Positions 15,509-24,959 of a DNA stretch of 35,321 nt are shown here, one piece after another. The notes under the pieces are model-generated. The model saw nothing but the letters and a program-made list of their open reading frames with translations, had not been told where the DNA came from and made no database searches. Source of the DNA: an uncultured Clostridia bacterium (GTDB taxonomy: Bacteria > Bacillota > Clostridia > TANB77 > CAG-508); assembly GCA_934122035.1 (NCBI GenBank), contig CAKOVP010000015.1, positions 1-35,321 on the forward strand. The letters are read 5' to 3'. The translations under genes were made by a program, and so were the position numbers. The first letter of the stretch is position 1. The number at the start of each line of letters is the position of its first letter.

Positions 15509-15838
15509 TTAGCTAAGATATATCCAATATTTGATGGGTTTATACTTTACCCCGTACTCTTTGAGAAGCTCTTCTTGTTCAGTGCTTAGGCTCCGAACAA
15601 CTTTGTACTTGCCTCGCTTCCAAGCATAATGGATATCTTTCAAAAGATGTGGCAGGGCCTTGATGCTGTAAAATCGCTGGGTTCTAATTTCATACAGGGC
15701 AGGTTCAACACCATATCTGTTGCTTACGAAGTTTAACTGCTCTGGTGAAAGTTTCCAACAAACCTTCTTACACCCTTGTGCCTTTCGCACATCTAATTCG
15801 TAATGTTGCTTTCGTAACCGAAACTGGTCACTTTTCAA
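15509..15838 (-). CDS. Hypothetical 109-residue protein with foreign codon usage, contains in-frame CGG
   Basis: I do not recognise a family. The protein is basic with two similar halves: LSPEQLNFVSNRYGVEPALYEI and LSTEQEELLKEYGVKYKPIKYW, each an LSxEQ helix followed by YGV, so an internal duplication is likely. There is no signal peptide or membrane segment. The start is TTG at 15838 with AAAGGAGGAA upstream. Codons differ from the native set (CGA, CGG, CTG, GCC, CAG are common) and the region is less A+T-rich. It holds the only in-frame CGG arginine codons of the window (residues 7 and about 79). If CGG is unreadable here, the gene cannot be translated normally, so it is either a recent arrival or a counter-example. 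Confidence 0.65.
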   Translation of the reverse strand: MKSDQFRLRKQHYELDVRKAQGCKKVCWKLSPEQLNFVSNRYGVEPALYEIRTQRFYSIKALPHLLKDIHYAWKRGKYKVVRSLSTEQEELLKEYGVKYKPIKYWIYLS

Positions 15839-15863
15839 AATAATTCCTCCTTTGTAGTATAAT

Positions 15864-15880
15864 GGTAACTATATGTTACC
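15864..15880 (-). promoter_or_regulatory. Palindrome just upstream of the foreign-looking ORF
   Basis: GGTAAC-TATAT-GTTACC is a perfect 6-bp dyad about 26 bp before the TTG start, next to a TATACT sequence that could be a -10. It could be an operator overlapping a promoter; no good -35 is visible. Confidence 0.4.
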
Positions 15881-15930
15881 GCTAGGATACTTCTATTTTA
15901 ACACATTTTTCGACAAAAATAAAGCTTTTT

Positions 15931-17410
15931 CTACAATATTATGCAAATTAGGCCGCCACTACCCTCGTTTATTATTCTTTCTAGTGTTTCTTGTAATTTT
16001 TCTTGTGCGTCTTCTGGCATTTTCATTAGTTTTGTTTGTAATCCTTCGTTTACGAGCTCGTGCAAGCTTTTTCCAAATATATTAGACTCCCATATTTTCT
16101 TTGGATCACTTTCAAATTCTGAAAGTAATGATTCTACAAGTTCTTGAGATTGTTTTTCGCTGCCAACTATTGGTGATACTTCTGTTTCTATGTCTGCTCT
16201 TATCATATGAATTGATGGTGCTTTTGCTCTTAGTTTTACTCCATATCTTGAACCTTGTTTTACCATTTCTGGCTCTTCTAATATTAGTTCATCTATTGAT
16301 GGGCTTACTATTCCATAGCCCTTTGTATTTACTTCTTTAAGAGCCATTGCAACCTTGTCATATTCTTTTTTGGTATTTGCAAATGTTATCATACTAGAGA
16401 ATAGCTCTCCTTCATTTGTTATTGTAACTCCCGATATTTCTGTTAAAACTTTGTAGAATAAGTCATCTAAAAGCGATATTGTTATGTTTATATTTCCAGT
16501 TCCAAGCTGAATTTCGTTTATTACACTATTTTGAATTACATCTGTGTTTTGTAATTTTGTAATTCTAGAATCGATTTGTTTTAATATATTAACATCTGTA
16601 AATGTATTCTTAATTTCGTCATATAATTCATCTTTTAGCCAATGATCTTCTGGCAGACCATCTACCCATCTTGGAAAGTTTATGTTTATTCTTTCTATTG
16701 GAAATTCGTATAAAACTTTGCCAAAAATTTCGTCTATCTTTTCGGATGTTAAATTTTCGCAATCTGTTGGAATTACTTGTGTGTCGTATTTTTCTTGTAA
16801 TTTTTCTGCAAGTGCTCTTGTAAAGTCCGAATCTGGCTGACTCGAGTTTAATACAATTATAAATGGTTTATTTAACTCTTTAAGCTCTTTTACAACTCTT
16901 TCTTCTGGCTCTATATAGTCTTCTCTGTCTATGTCTGTTATGCTTCCATCTGTTGTAACCAAAATTCCTATTGTAGAATGTTCTTGTATTACTTTTTTGG
17001 TTCCAATTTCGGCTGCTTGTTCAAATGGCATTTCGGCTTCTTGCCAAGGTGTTTTTACCATTCTTGGCATATCGTTTTCCAAATGACCAATTGCATTATT
17101 AACAAGATAACCAACACAGTCTACAAGTCTTACATTTAACTTTATATTATCCCCAACAGTAATTCCGAACCGCTTCGTTTGGTATAAACTTTGGTTCTGT
17201 TGTCATTATTGTTCTTCCACCAGCACTCTGTGGAAGCTCATCTTGCGCACGTTCTTTTTTATATTCATTGTCTATATTTGGAATAACCGCTATATCCATA
17301 AACCTTTTTATAAATGTAGATTTTCCAGTTCTAACAGGACCAACTACACCAACATAAATGTCTCCATCGGTTCTTTTTGCTATATCTTGATATAACCTGC
17401 TATCTTTCAT
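15931..17410 (-). CDS. spoIVA: Stage IV sporulation protein A (spore coat ATPase), requires +1 shift at CGG-A
   Basis: SpoIVA is the ATPase that polymerises on the forespore surface and forms the basement layer of the coat. Residues 1-81 carry the Walker A loop GPVRTGKST (about 24-32) and ELPQSAGGRTIMTTEPKFIPNEAV, then CGG (17165-17167) and a stop six codons later. Skipping one C gives GITVGDNIKLNVRLVDCVGY and the rest without interruption to INEGSGGLICIIL. The total is exactly 492 residues, the length of the B. subtilis protein. The downstream half keeps QEHSTIGILVTTDGSI and APSIHMIRADIETEVSPI. It starts at ATG with AAAGGGAGG. The residue at the shift (Gly) is not a conserved position, unlike in the other genes. 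Confidence 0.93.
17164..17167 (-). other. CGG-A recoding site in spoIVA
   Basis: Codon 82 is CGG followed by A. The reading GTT-C-GGA-ATT restores the frame; otherwise translation ends at a TAA six codons later. Confidence 0.87.
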
Positions 17411-17500
17411 TAAATTTTACCTCCCTTTAATTATCTATTGTGTTTTATGTGTTTGTACAATAAACTTTACTTAATGTATATTTAAAACTTTAAAAGTTAT

Positions 17501-17529
17501 GCATAAAAAGAAAATTATTTTACATATTT
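17501..17529 (+). promoter_or_regulatory. Possible forespore (sigma-G-like) promoter of the ger operon
   Basis: GCATA (17501-17505), 17 bases, CATATTT (17523-17529), about 50 bp before the gerAA start. It resembles sigma-F/sigma-G promoters (GNATA-type -35 and CATA-type -10), the expected class for germinant receptor genes. Confidence 0.5.
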
Positions 17530-17578
17530 TTGAATTTTTAGTAAAAACTATTATAAATATTTTATTTGGAGGATTATT

Positions 17579-19376
17579 TTGAAAGAAAATAATATAGACA
17601 CTACAAAAAGAAAACCTGCTGGTTCTTTAATTGATAAATCTAAAAATTTTCTTCATAAGATTTTTTACGAAGATTCTAAATCTTATGATTTTTCTCTACC
17701 AGATACAACAAATTCTATTGTTACAGATAAGGCAAGTTCTTATTCTACTGATAATACGCCTTTAAATTTGGAAAATGAAGCAGTTAAGCCCTTAGATACA
17801 AAAAAGGATAAGGTTTTTCAGTCTTTAGATGTTAACTTAGAGTATATGAAAGTTAGATTTAATACTATGATAAATTCTGATGTAATAATTAGGGAGTTTA
17901 CCTTAAATGCTCGTAATCAGCAATATAAGGCCTTCTTAGTATTCATTGATGGTATGGTAAACCAGGGTATTATGAATAACTACATTTTGAAGCCTCTTAT
18001 GCTTAAAAATTCTGCAAACTCTTTTGAAGGTGAGCAAAACAGAGTTATTTCCGAAGTGAAGACTAACAATATTACTGTTAGAAAAGTAAAAAAATTTAAT
18101 ATAGTAGATTATATTTCTAACTGTTTGCTCCCACAAAATACTGTGCGAGAATTTAAGAGTTTTGATGATATTGTATCTGGAATAAACTCTGGTAACACTG
18201 CTCTTTTTATAGACACTATTGATGTTTGCTTTGATATTGAAGTAAAAGGGTTTAAGCAACGTGGACTAGAAAGTCCTAATAACGAGGTTGTTGTTAGAGG
18301 ATCACAGGTTGGCTTTACAGAAAATTTGCGTACTAATACTTCCTTAATAAGAAGATATGTAAATAACGAAAATTTAATTGTGGAATCTACAACTGTTGGA
18401 AAGCTTAGCAAAACTTCTTGTGCAATCTGTTATTTAAAAAATATTGCAAACTCGGATTTGGTATCTGAGGTTAAATATAGAATAAATAATTTAGATATAG
18501 ATTATTTAACATCATCTGGACAATTGGAACAATTAATACAAGATAATGATTCTTACAATCTTCCTCAAATGGTTTCTACCGAAAGACCCGATAGAACAGC
18601 TAATTTATTATATGAAGGTAGAGTTGCAATTATTGTTAATGGTGGACCATATGTACTTATTGCTCCTGGAATTTTATCCGACTTTATAGTATCGCCAGAA
18701 GACTTAAACTTAAAGCACCAGTACTCTAACTTTATTAGAATTTTAAGAGTATTTGCCGCACTATTTTCTATGCTTTTACCTGGTATTTATATGGCTATTT
18801 CTAGCTTTCACCAGGAACTTATTCCAACAGAGCTTTTATATGCAATAATTGCTACAAGAGAATCTGTGCCATTCCCTATTGTTTTTGAAATATTAGTTAT
18901 GGAATTTTCTTTTGAATTAATACGAGAAGCAAGTTTAAGGGTTCCTTCACCCATAGGTCAAACTATTGGTATTGTTGGTGCTCTGGTACTTGGTCAAGCT
19001 GCAGTAGAAGCCCGGAATTGTTAGCCCTATTTTAATTATAATTGTTGCATTTACCGCAATTTGCTCTTTTTCGGTTCCAGACTTTTCTTTGGGTTACCAT
19101 TTTAGAATTATGAGATTTGTATATATTTTGCTTGGTGCTATGGCTGGTTTTTTAGGAATTGCAGCTGGAACTTGTATTCACTTGGCAATGATATGCAATA
19201 TGAAATCATTTGGAGTAAGCTATTTAGAAACAAATTTATTTAATAGAAGAAACATTGGTCTTGGAATAGTTCTTTCACCTGCATTTGATAGAGAATTGCG
19301 TCCTAGCCTTTTAAAGACTAAGAGACCAAAAATGCAGAACAAAATTAGTATGAAATGGAAGTATTACAATAAATAG
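17579..19376 (+). CDS. gerAA: GerA-family germinant receptor A subunit, requires +1 shift at CGG-A
   Basis: A subunit of a spore germinant receptor (GerA/SpoVAF family) in the inner spore membrane. The first 90 residues are a variable Ser/Thr/Lys-rich stretch, followed by the conserved cytosolic domain (NSDVIIREFTL, FIDGMV, VVVRGSQVGFTENLRTNTSLIRRY). Membrane helices begin near LRVFAALFSMLLPGIY. Codon 479 is CGG. Skipping one C turns GQAAVEA into GQAAVEAGIVSPILIIIVAF and continues through SVPDFSLGYHFRIMRF to the stop at 19376, about 598 residues. It starts at TTG with a strong GGAGG. The exact receptor subtype cannot be told. It is the first gene of a three-gene operon. Confidence 0.92.
19013..19016 (+). 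other. CGG-A recoding site in gerAA
   Basis: Codon 479 is CGG followed by A. The reading GCC-C-GGA-ATT restores the conserved EAGIVSP motif. Confidence 0.87.
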
Positions 19377-19430
19377 CTTTTACAATTATTGTTATGCGTA
19401 TTTAAAGCTAAGAAAGGATTTAAATTTTTT

Positions 19431-20543
19431 ATGAGTAATGTTAATAAAATTAGTTTAGTTGAAGCTATTGCCTTAGTATTAATTATTATTGTTAACAGGT
19501 TATCTGTTAATATGCCACAAAATATTGTACTTTCTTGTTGTTCTTCTGCAGTGTTAAATGCTATTTATGTAAGTGTTCTTGCGCTATTATTTATTTTTAT
19601 TTTAGTAAAACTATTTAAAAGATTTCCAGAATACGATATTATGGACATTTCAGAATTTGCAGGTGGTAAGTTTTTTAAAAATGTTATATGTATAATTCTA
19701 TTTTTATATTTAATTTCGGTAGTTTCTGTACTTTTAAGGGATTTTTCCGAAACGCTAAAAATTCTTTATTATATAGATGCTCCTATTATATATATACTAA
19801 TGTTCTTTATTGGAGTATGTCTTGTTTCTAACCTTTTTGGTGGGCACAGTATTGTAAAAACCAATTTAATAATTTGCGTTATTATGCTTATAAGTCTTAT
19901 TGTATCTTACATCTCTGTACTTTCAAATGCAGTACCACAAAGAGTTTTTCCTATTTTAGGATATGGTGCAAAGCAAACATTTTTTTATGGTATTACTAAT
20001 ATTTTCGCATTCAATGGTCTTTTTGTTTTATACTTTTTGCCACCAATGCTTGCAAATAAAAAAGACTTTAAAAAGCTTTCTATAATTTCTATTTTGATAT
20101 GTGCAGTCTTAATTATTTCTGCAACAGCTAGCCTACTTCTTGCATTTTCTTTTAGCACACAAGTAGAAAAAATTTCGTCATTATATATGCTCCTTTCTAA
20201 TAACGAATTTGGAAAGTATTTGCAACATCCAGAATCTTTATTTGCATTTACGTGGATTTTATCATTTATGAGTTACTTAAACATTTGCTGTATGCTTCTT
20301 ACAGTTATATTAAAAAAATTTATAAATGTAAAAAATGAAAAGCCATTTATAATTCCAATTTGTCTTATTATATTTATAATTGCAATAATTCCTAGAAGTA
20401 TTATGCAAGCAAGAGAAATAGAAAATACGATATATAAATTTATAGCTCTTCCCCTGCTTTTTATAGTTCTTCCAATAATCTTGTTTTTTGCAAATAAAAA
20501 ATATAAAAAGCTCCATAAAAATAACTATGATATTACTAATTAG
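19431..20543 (+). CDS. gerAB: GerA-family germinant receptor B subunit (endospore germination permease)
   Basis: A 370-residue polytopic protein with about ten membrane helices, of the APC-transporter-like GerB family that binds germinant in the inner spore membrane. It starts at MSNVNKISLVEAIALVL, which matches the family's short N-terminus. The upstream in-frame TTG at 19389 would add an unlikely basic extension containing the AAGAAAGGA site. It is intact, with no CGG codon. It lies 54 bp after gerAA and 12 bp before gerAC. Confidence 0.92.
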   Translation: MSNVNKISLVEAIALVLIIIVNRLSVNMPQNIVLSCCSSAVLNAIYVSVLALLFIFILVKLFKRFPEYDIMDISEFAGGKFFKNVICIILFLYLISVVSVLLRDFSETLKILYYIDAPIIYILMFFIGVCLVSNLFGGHSIVKTNLIICVIMLISLIVSYISVLSNAVPQRVFPILGYGAKQTFFYGITNIFAFNGLFVLYFLPPMLANKKDFKKLSIISILICAVLIISATASLLLAFSFSTQVEKISSLYMLLSNNEFGKYLQHPESLFAFTWILSFMSYLNICCMLLTVILKKFINVKNEKPFIIPICLIIFIIAIIPRSIMQAREIENTIYKFIALPLLFIVLPIILFFANKKYKKLHKNNYDITN

Positions 20544-20555
20544 GAGGTGTTTATT

Positions 20556-21834
20556 TTGATTGGTTTATCTTTACTTAGAAAAATATTTTTTATTATACTA
20601 GCCGTTTTTATAGTTATTTTCTCCATATCTGGTGTTTACAGTACTAAAAATTTAGATAACTTAGCCTATGTAATTGCACTCGGTTTAGATGTTGGTACAA
20701 ATAACCCTTTAAAACTTACAGTTCAGCTAACAAAAACCGCTAGCTCTAGTGGTTCTAATGAATCTTCTAGTACCAATATTGTAAACTCTGTTGAATGCTC
20801 TTCTATAGAATCCGGTTTAAATTTATTTAACAGTTATATTAGCAGAAGAACAAATTTATCACATTGTAAAGTATTAGTAATGTCAGAAGAACTAGCTGCA
20901 AGTGGCATTTCGGATTATATTTACACCCTTTTAGAATGTGTTTCTATGAGTCCTCACGCAAATGTAATAATAAGTAAAAATCAAGCAGAAGAATTTATAA
21001 AATATTCCACTCCTGTTTTAGAGTCTTTAACCTCTAACTATTATGAAACCGTGCTTTCATCTTCGGAATATACAGGCTTTACTCAAAATGTAACTCTAAT
21101 AAAATTTTTTAATAGCTATGTAGACTCATTTCAGGAACCAGTTTCAATACTTGGACGGAGTAAACTCAGAAAAATCCAGTGCCTTAAGTAATACGGATAT
21201 TACAGAAGATTCTAATTTAGATAAATCTACTAATCTTACAAACAAAGATAGCTTATATGTTGCAGGTCAAACGCCTATTTATTCTCAGGATAATATAGAA
21301 AATATGGGACTTGCAGTATTTAGCGGAGCAAAACTCGTTGGAGAATTAAATGGTTTTGAATCAATTATGCATCTAATAGTTTCAAATGATTTAAATACCT
21401 GCAATATACACATTCCAAACCCAATTCAAGATACAGATAATTTAGATGTTTATTTAACATTAAAGAAAAAGACTAAAAATAGCGTTGACTTTGTAAATGG
21501 CACTCCTTTGGTTAGTTCTAAAATATATGTAAATATTCAAATAGATTCTAGCTCACAAGCTTCTACAAATTCGGATAAAAACTACTATTCTGCGGAAAAC
21601 ACAAAACTAATAGAAGAAGCTTGCAACTCTTATTTAGAAAAATGCATAAAAGACTATTTATATAAAACATCCAAAGATTTTAATGCAGATATTGATGGCT
21701 TTGGAAGATATGCCGTAAAATACTTTTCAACAATGCAAGAATGGTCGGATTATAATTGGCTAAATAGATTTAAAGATGCAACTTTTGATGTGAAAGTAGA
21801 AACAACACTAGAATCTGGAAATACATTCTTATAA
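20556..21834 (+). CDS. gerAC: GerA-family germinant receptor C subunit, requires +1 shift at CGG-A, no lipobox
   Basis: C subunit of the receptor. TTG at 20556 follows TAGGAGGTG. The first 200 codons give a membrane segment, then NLDNLAYVIALGLDVG, the conserved GerC entry, and NVIISKNQAEEFI. Codon 201 is CGG. Skipping one C gives LGGVNSEKSSALSNTD and continues through GLAVFSGAKLVGEL and ENTKLIEEACNSYLEKCI to the stop at 21834, about 425 residues. GerC proteins are normally lipoproteins with LTGCWDR at the membrane exit; here the place reads SISGVYS, with no cysteine. It is therefore probably held by its membrane segment. Confidence 0.9.
21156..21159 (+). other. CGG-A recoding site in gerAC
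   Basis: Codon 201 is CGG followed by A. The reading GGA-C-GGA-GTA restores the frame. Otherwise translation stops 10 or so codons later. Confidence 0.85.
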
Positions 21835-21862
21835 AATAGAGTGCTTAGAAATTAATCAGTAA

Positions 21863-21894
21863 ATAAAGACAGAATTTTTTTATTTCTGCCTTAT
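21863..21894. terminator. Bidirectional terminator between gerAC and ftsH
   Basis: ATAAAGACAGAA pairs imperfectly with TTTCTGCCTTAT across a T-rich loop, with A and T runs on both sides. It lies in the 78-bp gap between the two convergent genes. Confidence 0.6.
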
Positions 21895-21912
21895 TTTTAC
21901 TTTTAAATTTAA

Positions 21913-23742
21913 TTAAAATAATTGTTCAAATTCTTCTGCAGAAACTACTTCTTTTTCTATTAATAGATGTGCTAGTTCATGTAATTTGTCTATATGTTCC
22001 ACTAAAATTGCTTGTGCATTCTTGTATGCACTATCTAATAATGATTTTACTTCTTTTCCTATTTCGTTTTCTATGTCGTTACCAAGTAGTTGCATTTGAT
22101 ATGGGTCTTTTTCTAGGTTTATGCTTATTGTTCCTATTTTGTCACTCATTCCATATATTGTTACCATATTTTTTGCAATTTCTGTTGCTACTTCAAAGTC
22201 GTTACTTGCTCCTGTTGATATATCGTTTAGTATTAGTTTTTCTGCTGCTCTTCCTCCAAGTAAAGATATTAGTTTTTCTAACATTTCTGTTTTAGAAACA
22301 TAGTATTTGTCTTCGTTTGTTTTGTACATTGTATATCCACCAGCAACGCCTCTTGGTATTATAGAAACTTCTTTTATGTCTTTTTGTGTTTCTAAAAACC
22401 TGCTTACTATTGCATGGCCTGCTTCGTGATATGCGGTAAGTTTCTTGTCTTTTTCTGACATTATTCTGCTATGTTTTTCCACTCCGACTGTTACTTTTTT
22501 AATGGCATCATCTATATCTTTATTTGTTATTGCTTCGTGTTTTTTTACTGTTGCAATTATTGCTGCTTCGTTTAAAATATTTTCAAGTTCTGCTCCTGTA
22601 AACCCTGCTGTGTCTCCTGCTATTGTTTTTAAGTTTACATCGTCTGCTAATTGTTTATTTTTTGCGTGAATTTCTAGTATTTTTTCTCTTCCATTCATAT
22701 CTGGAAGTCCAATTGTTATTTGTCTATCAAATCTTCCTGGTCTTAGTAAAGCTTTATCTAACATTTCTGGTCTATTTGTTGCTGCTAGTACTATTACTGT
22801 ATTGTCTGAATCAAATCCATCCATTTCTACTAGTAATTGGTTTAATGTTTGGTTGTTTTCTGTTTCTGCACCAGATGCATCTGTTCTTCTTGCTCCTATG
22901 GCATCTATTTCGTCTATAAATATTATTGCAGGTGACATTTTTTTTGCTTTTTCGAATAACTTTCTTACTCTTGAAGCTCCAAGTCCTGCAAACATTTCTA
23001 TAAATTCTGAACCACTCATTGATATAAATGGAACTTCAGCTTCTCCTGCTATTGCTTTGGCAATTAATGTTTTACCTGTTCCAGGTTGTCCACAAAGAAG
23101 TACTCCTTTTGGAATTTTGGCTCCCATTTTATAAAATTCGTCTGGATTTTTTAAGAAGTTTACAATTTCTATCATTTCTTGTTTTTCTTCATCTAGTCCA
23201 GCAACATCGTCAAATGTTGTTTTTACGTCTTCGTCTTCTGCATCATATACTTGTCCTTTGCTACCTAGACCTTGCATTTGATATATTAAAACAAATAGTA
23301 TAACCATTAATATTGTTGGTAATAAAGAAAAAGCTTTATCTACTATATTTGTAAGTATTCCTTGTTTATTTTGTATTAGTTCTATTTGATTTCCTTCTTG
23401 TACTTTTTCTTGTACTAGTTCTATAAAAGCTTGTGTACTTGGAACTATTCCAGTCTTTGGTTTTTCTTCCCCTTTTAAGTTTACCTTTATAGTTGTAGAA
23501 CCAACTGTCATTTGGATTTTTTCTACATTTCCTTCATCTATTTGTTTTATTAATTCTGTATATGATATTTCTCCTTCTTTAACAGTTCCTTTTTCTTTGT
23601 TTTCCTTTATTGTAACAAATATTAATGAACCCAAAAGTGCTAATAAAACAATTCCAGATATTACATATAAAAGTATTTTCTTGGCTTTTTCTTTGTTTTT
23701 TATATTGTTTTTTTCTTTCTTAGAATTATTGTTTTCCCTCAT
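21913..23742 (-). CDS. ftsH: ATP-dependent zinc metalloprotease FtsH
   Basis: Membrane-bound AAA+ protease that extracts and degrades membrane and regulatory proteins. Two membrane helices (about 23-43 and 140-157) flank a short extracytoplasmic domain. The AAA module has Walker A GQPGTGKT near residue 220, Walker B IIFIDEIDAIGARR and the second region of homology LLRPGRFDRQI. The protease domain has the zinc motif HEAGH near residue 440. At 609 residues the length is normal. It starts at ATG with AAAGGA. No CGG codon and no frameshift. Confidence 0.97.
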   Translation of the reverse strand: MRENNNSKKEKNNIKNKEKAKKILLYVISGIVLLALLGSLIFVTIKENKEKGTVKEGEISYTELIKQIDEGNVEKIQMTVGSTTIKVNLKGEEKPKTGIVPSTQAFIELVQEKVQEGNQIELIQNKQGILTNIVDKAFSLLPTILMVILFVLIYQMQGLGSKGQVYDAEDEDVKTTFDDVAGLDEEKQEMIEIVNFLKNPDEFYKMGAKIPKGVLLCGQPGTGKTLIAKAIAGEAEVPFISMSGSEFIEMFAGLGASRVRKLFEKAKKMSPAIIFIDEIDAIGARRTDASGAETENNQTLNQLLVEMDGFDSDNTVIVLAATNRPEMLDKALLRPGRFDRQITIGLPDMNGREKILEIHAKNKQLADDVNLKTIAGDTAGFTGAELENILNEAAIIATVKKHEAITNKDIDDAIKKVTVGVEKHSRIMSEKDKKLTAYHEAGHAIVSRFLETQKDIKEVSIIPRGVAGGYTMYKTNEDKYYVSKTEMLEKLISLLGGRAAEKLILNDISTGASNDFEVATEIAKNMVTIYGMSDKIGTISINLEKDPYQMQLLGNDIENEIGKEVKSLLDSAYKNAQAILVEHIDKLHELAHLLIEKEVVSAEEFEQLF

Positions 23743-23811
23743 TTAACTTTTTCCTTTCTTAAGGCATTTTCTATACAATATTTTATTTATTGCAAAAGGT
23801 TGGTATTTATT

Positions 23812-24858
23812 TTAAGCATTATTTCCTTGTGGTTTTTCGTCAGAATTATCATCTTCAGACTGTTCTTCTTTTTCTTTTTGCTTGTGCTTTTCTTCCTCTT
23901 CTTTATTTTCTGCTTCTTTATCTTGTTCTTTTCTTTTTTCTTCTTCCAGTTTTGCTCTAACCTGTTCTTGTACTGCTTCTATTTTTTGAAGATTAGCTTG
24001 TTTTTTTATAAATTCTGATCTTATTATTAATATTGATGCAACTACATAAATATATGAAATTAATGTATACATTAATTGGAAGTATTTAACTGTAATTCCT
24101 GTTATGCTATTTACAATTATATATATGATGTTTAGTATTATTGAAAGTGTTAATGCGTGTACTCCCATACTAAAGTTTGCAGCAAATCTAATTCTTAGTC
24201 CTACAAGTCTTGAAATAATAAATCCTAAAGCTGCAAGAACTAAACTATCTACTAGTATGCTAGATGCATAAATTGCAAACATATAAATAAATATTACAAT
24301 GGCTACAGATACATATAATTGTGCCTGATTTGTATATATAAAGTTTAATACTTGCTCTTTGTCTAAACTATTTATGTTATATTGTTCTGATATTTTTGAA
24401 TAGCTTGTCTCTGTAATTGAAGAAAGCATAGAATTTTTCATTAGTACTTTTTCTTTTAAGAATACTATTGCATTTTCTTTGCTTTCTAGTTCTTTTTTGT
24501 ATTCTTCTAACTGTTCTTCTGTTAAGTCTGAGGTATTTACAATTATTGTTCCTGCAATGTTGCTTTGAGTATCTACTTCCATTCTTTCGTTTGAATTTAT
24601 AGATAGTATTCCATCTGCATATGTCATTTCTTTTACATTGTTATTAAAATATACAACTGCTTGTTTTACAGTATTTGAAAATTGATATACAGTTATTGCA
24701 GTTATTACTATTGCAACAATTAGTGCCATTTGCAATAAATATAATGAGCTTTTTCCTACACCTTCTAGTCCAAAATCTTCGTATTTATCAAAGTCTTTTA
24801 CACTTTTAATTACTTTCTTAAAAAATCCTTCTTTTTTTACTTTATCTTGCTTAGACAT
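23812..24858 (-). CDS. DUF1189 family membrane protein
   Basis: A 348-residue protein with one membrane helix near residue 40-60, an extracytoplasmic domain with GTIIVNTSDLTEEQLEEY, and about four more helices between roughly 185 and 290. The C-terminal cytosolic tail is highly charged and K/E-rich. The start, FFKKVIKSVKDFDKYEDF, and the layout match DUF1189. The function is unknown; related proteins have been linked to envelope or maltodextrin-regulated contexts only loosely. It starts at ATG with AAGGAGG. It lies between cysS and ftsH. Confidence 0.8.
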   Translation of the reverse strand: MSKQDKVKKEGFFKKVIKSVKDFDKYEDFGLEGVGKSSLYLLQMALIVAIVITAITVYQFSNTVKQAVVYFNNNVKEMTYADGILSINSNERMEVDTQSNIAGTIIVNTSDLTEEQLEEYKKELESKENAIVFLKEKVLMKNSMLSSITETSYSKISEQYNINSLDKEQVLNFIYTNQAQLYVSVAIVIFIYMFAIYASSILVDSLVLAALGFIISRLVGLRIRFAANFSMGVHALTLSIILNIIYIIVNSITGITVKYFQLMYTLISYIYVVASILIIRSEFIKKQANLQKIEAVQEQVRAKLEEEKRKEQDKEAENKEEEEKHKQKEKEEQSEDDNSDEKPQGNNA

Positions 24859-24959
24859 AATTATTTTTTCTTCCTCCTTATAGGCATAGATTGACTTTAA
24901 AAGAATTAAATTTTTGCTTCAATTCAAAATTATAATTCCTTTAAAGTTTTGTTCTGTTC

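Noticed and set aside
15841..15905. tRNA-like sequence (TAGTATAATGGTAAC resembles a D-arm)
   Set aside because: No T-arm (GGTTCGA-type) and no acceptor stem can be formed; the similarity comes from a palindrome near the ORF's ribosome binding site.
10911..21834. The six broken genes as ordinary pseudogenes of a strain losing sporulation
   Set aside because: Each has exactly one lesion of the same kind, a C before GGA. Their downstream frames are intact, and unbroken neighbours in the same operons are complete. Random decay would give mixed indels and stops.
10911..21834. The extra C as a sequencing or base-calling error
   Set aside because: Only one of the six is in a C run; contexts differ, and many GGA codons in other genes are unaffected. 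Errors should not favour spore genes. It cannot be fully excluded without reads.
21969..23303. Leucine-rich plus-strand frames opposite ftsH, cysS and the PBP gene
   Set aside because: Low-complexity antisense shadows produced by A+T-rich codons of real genes.
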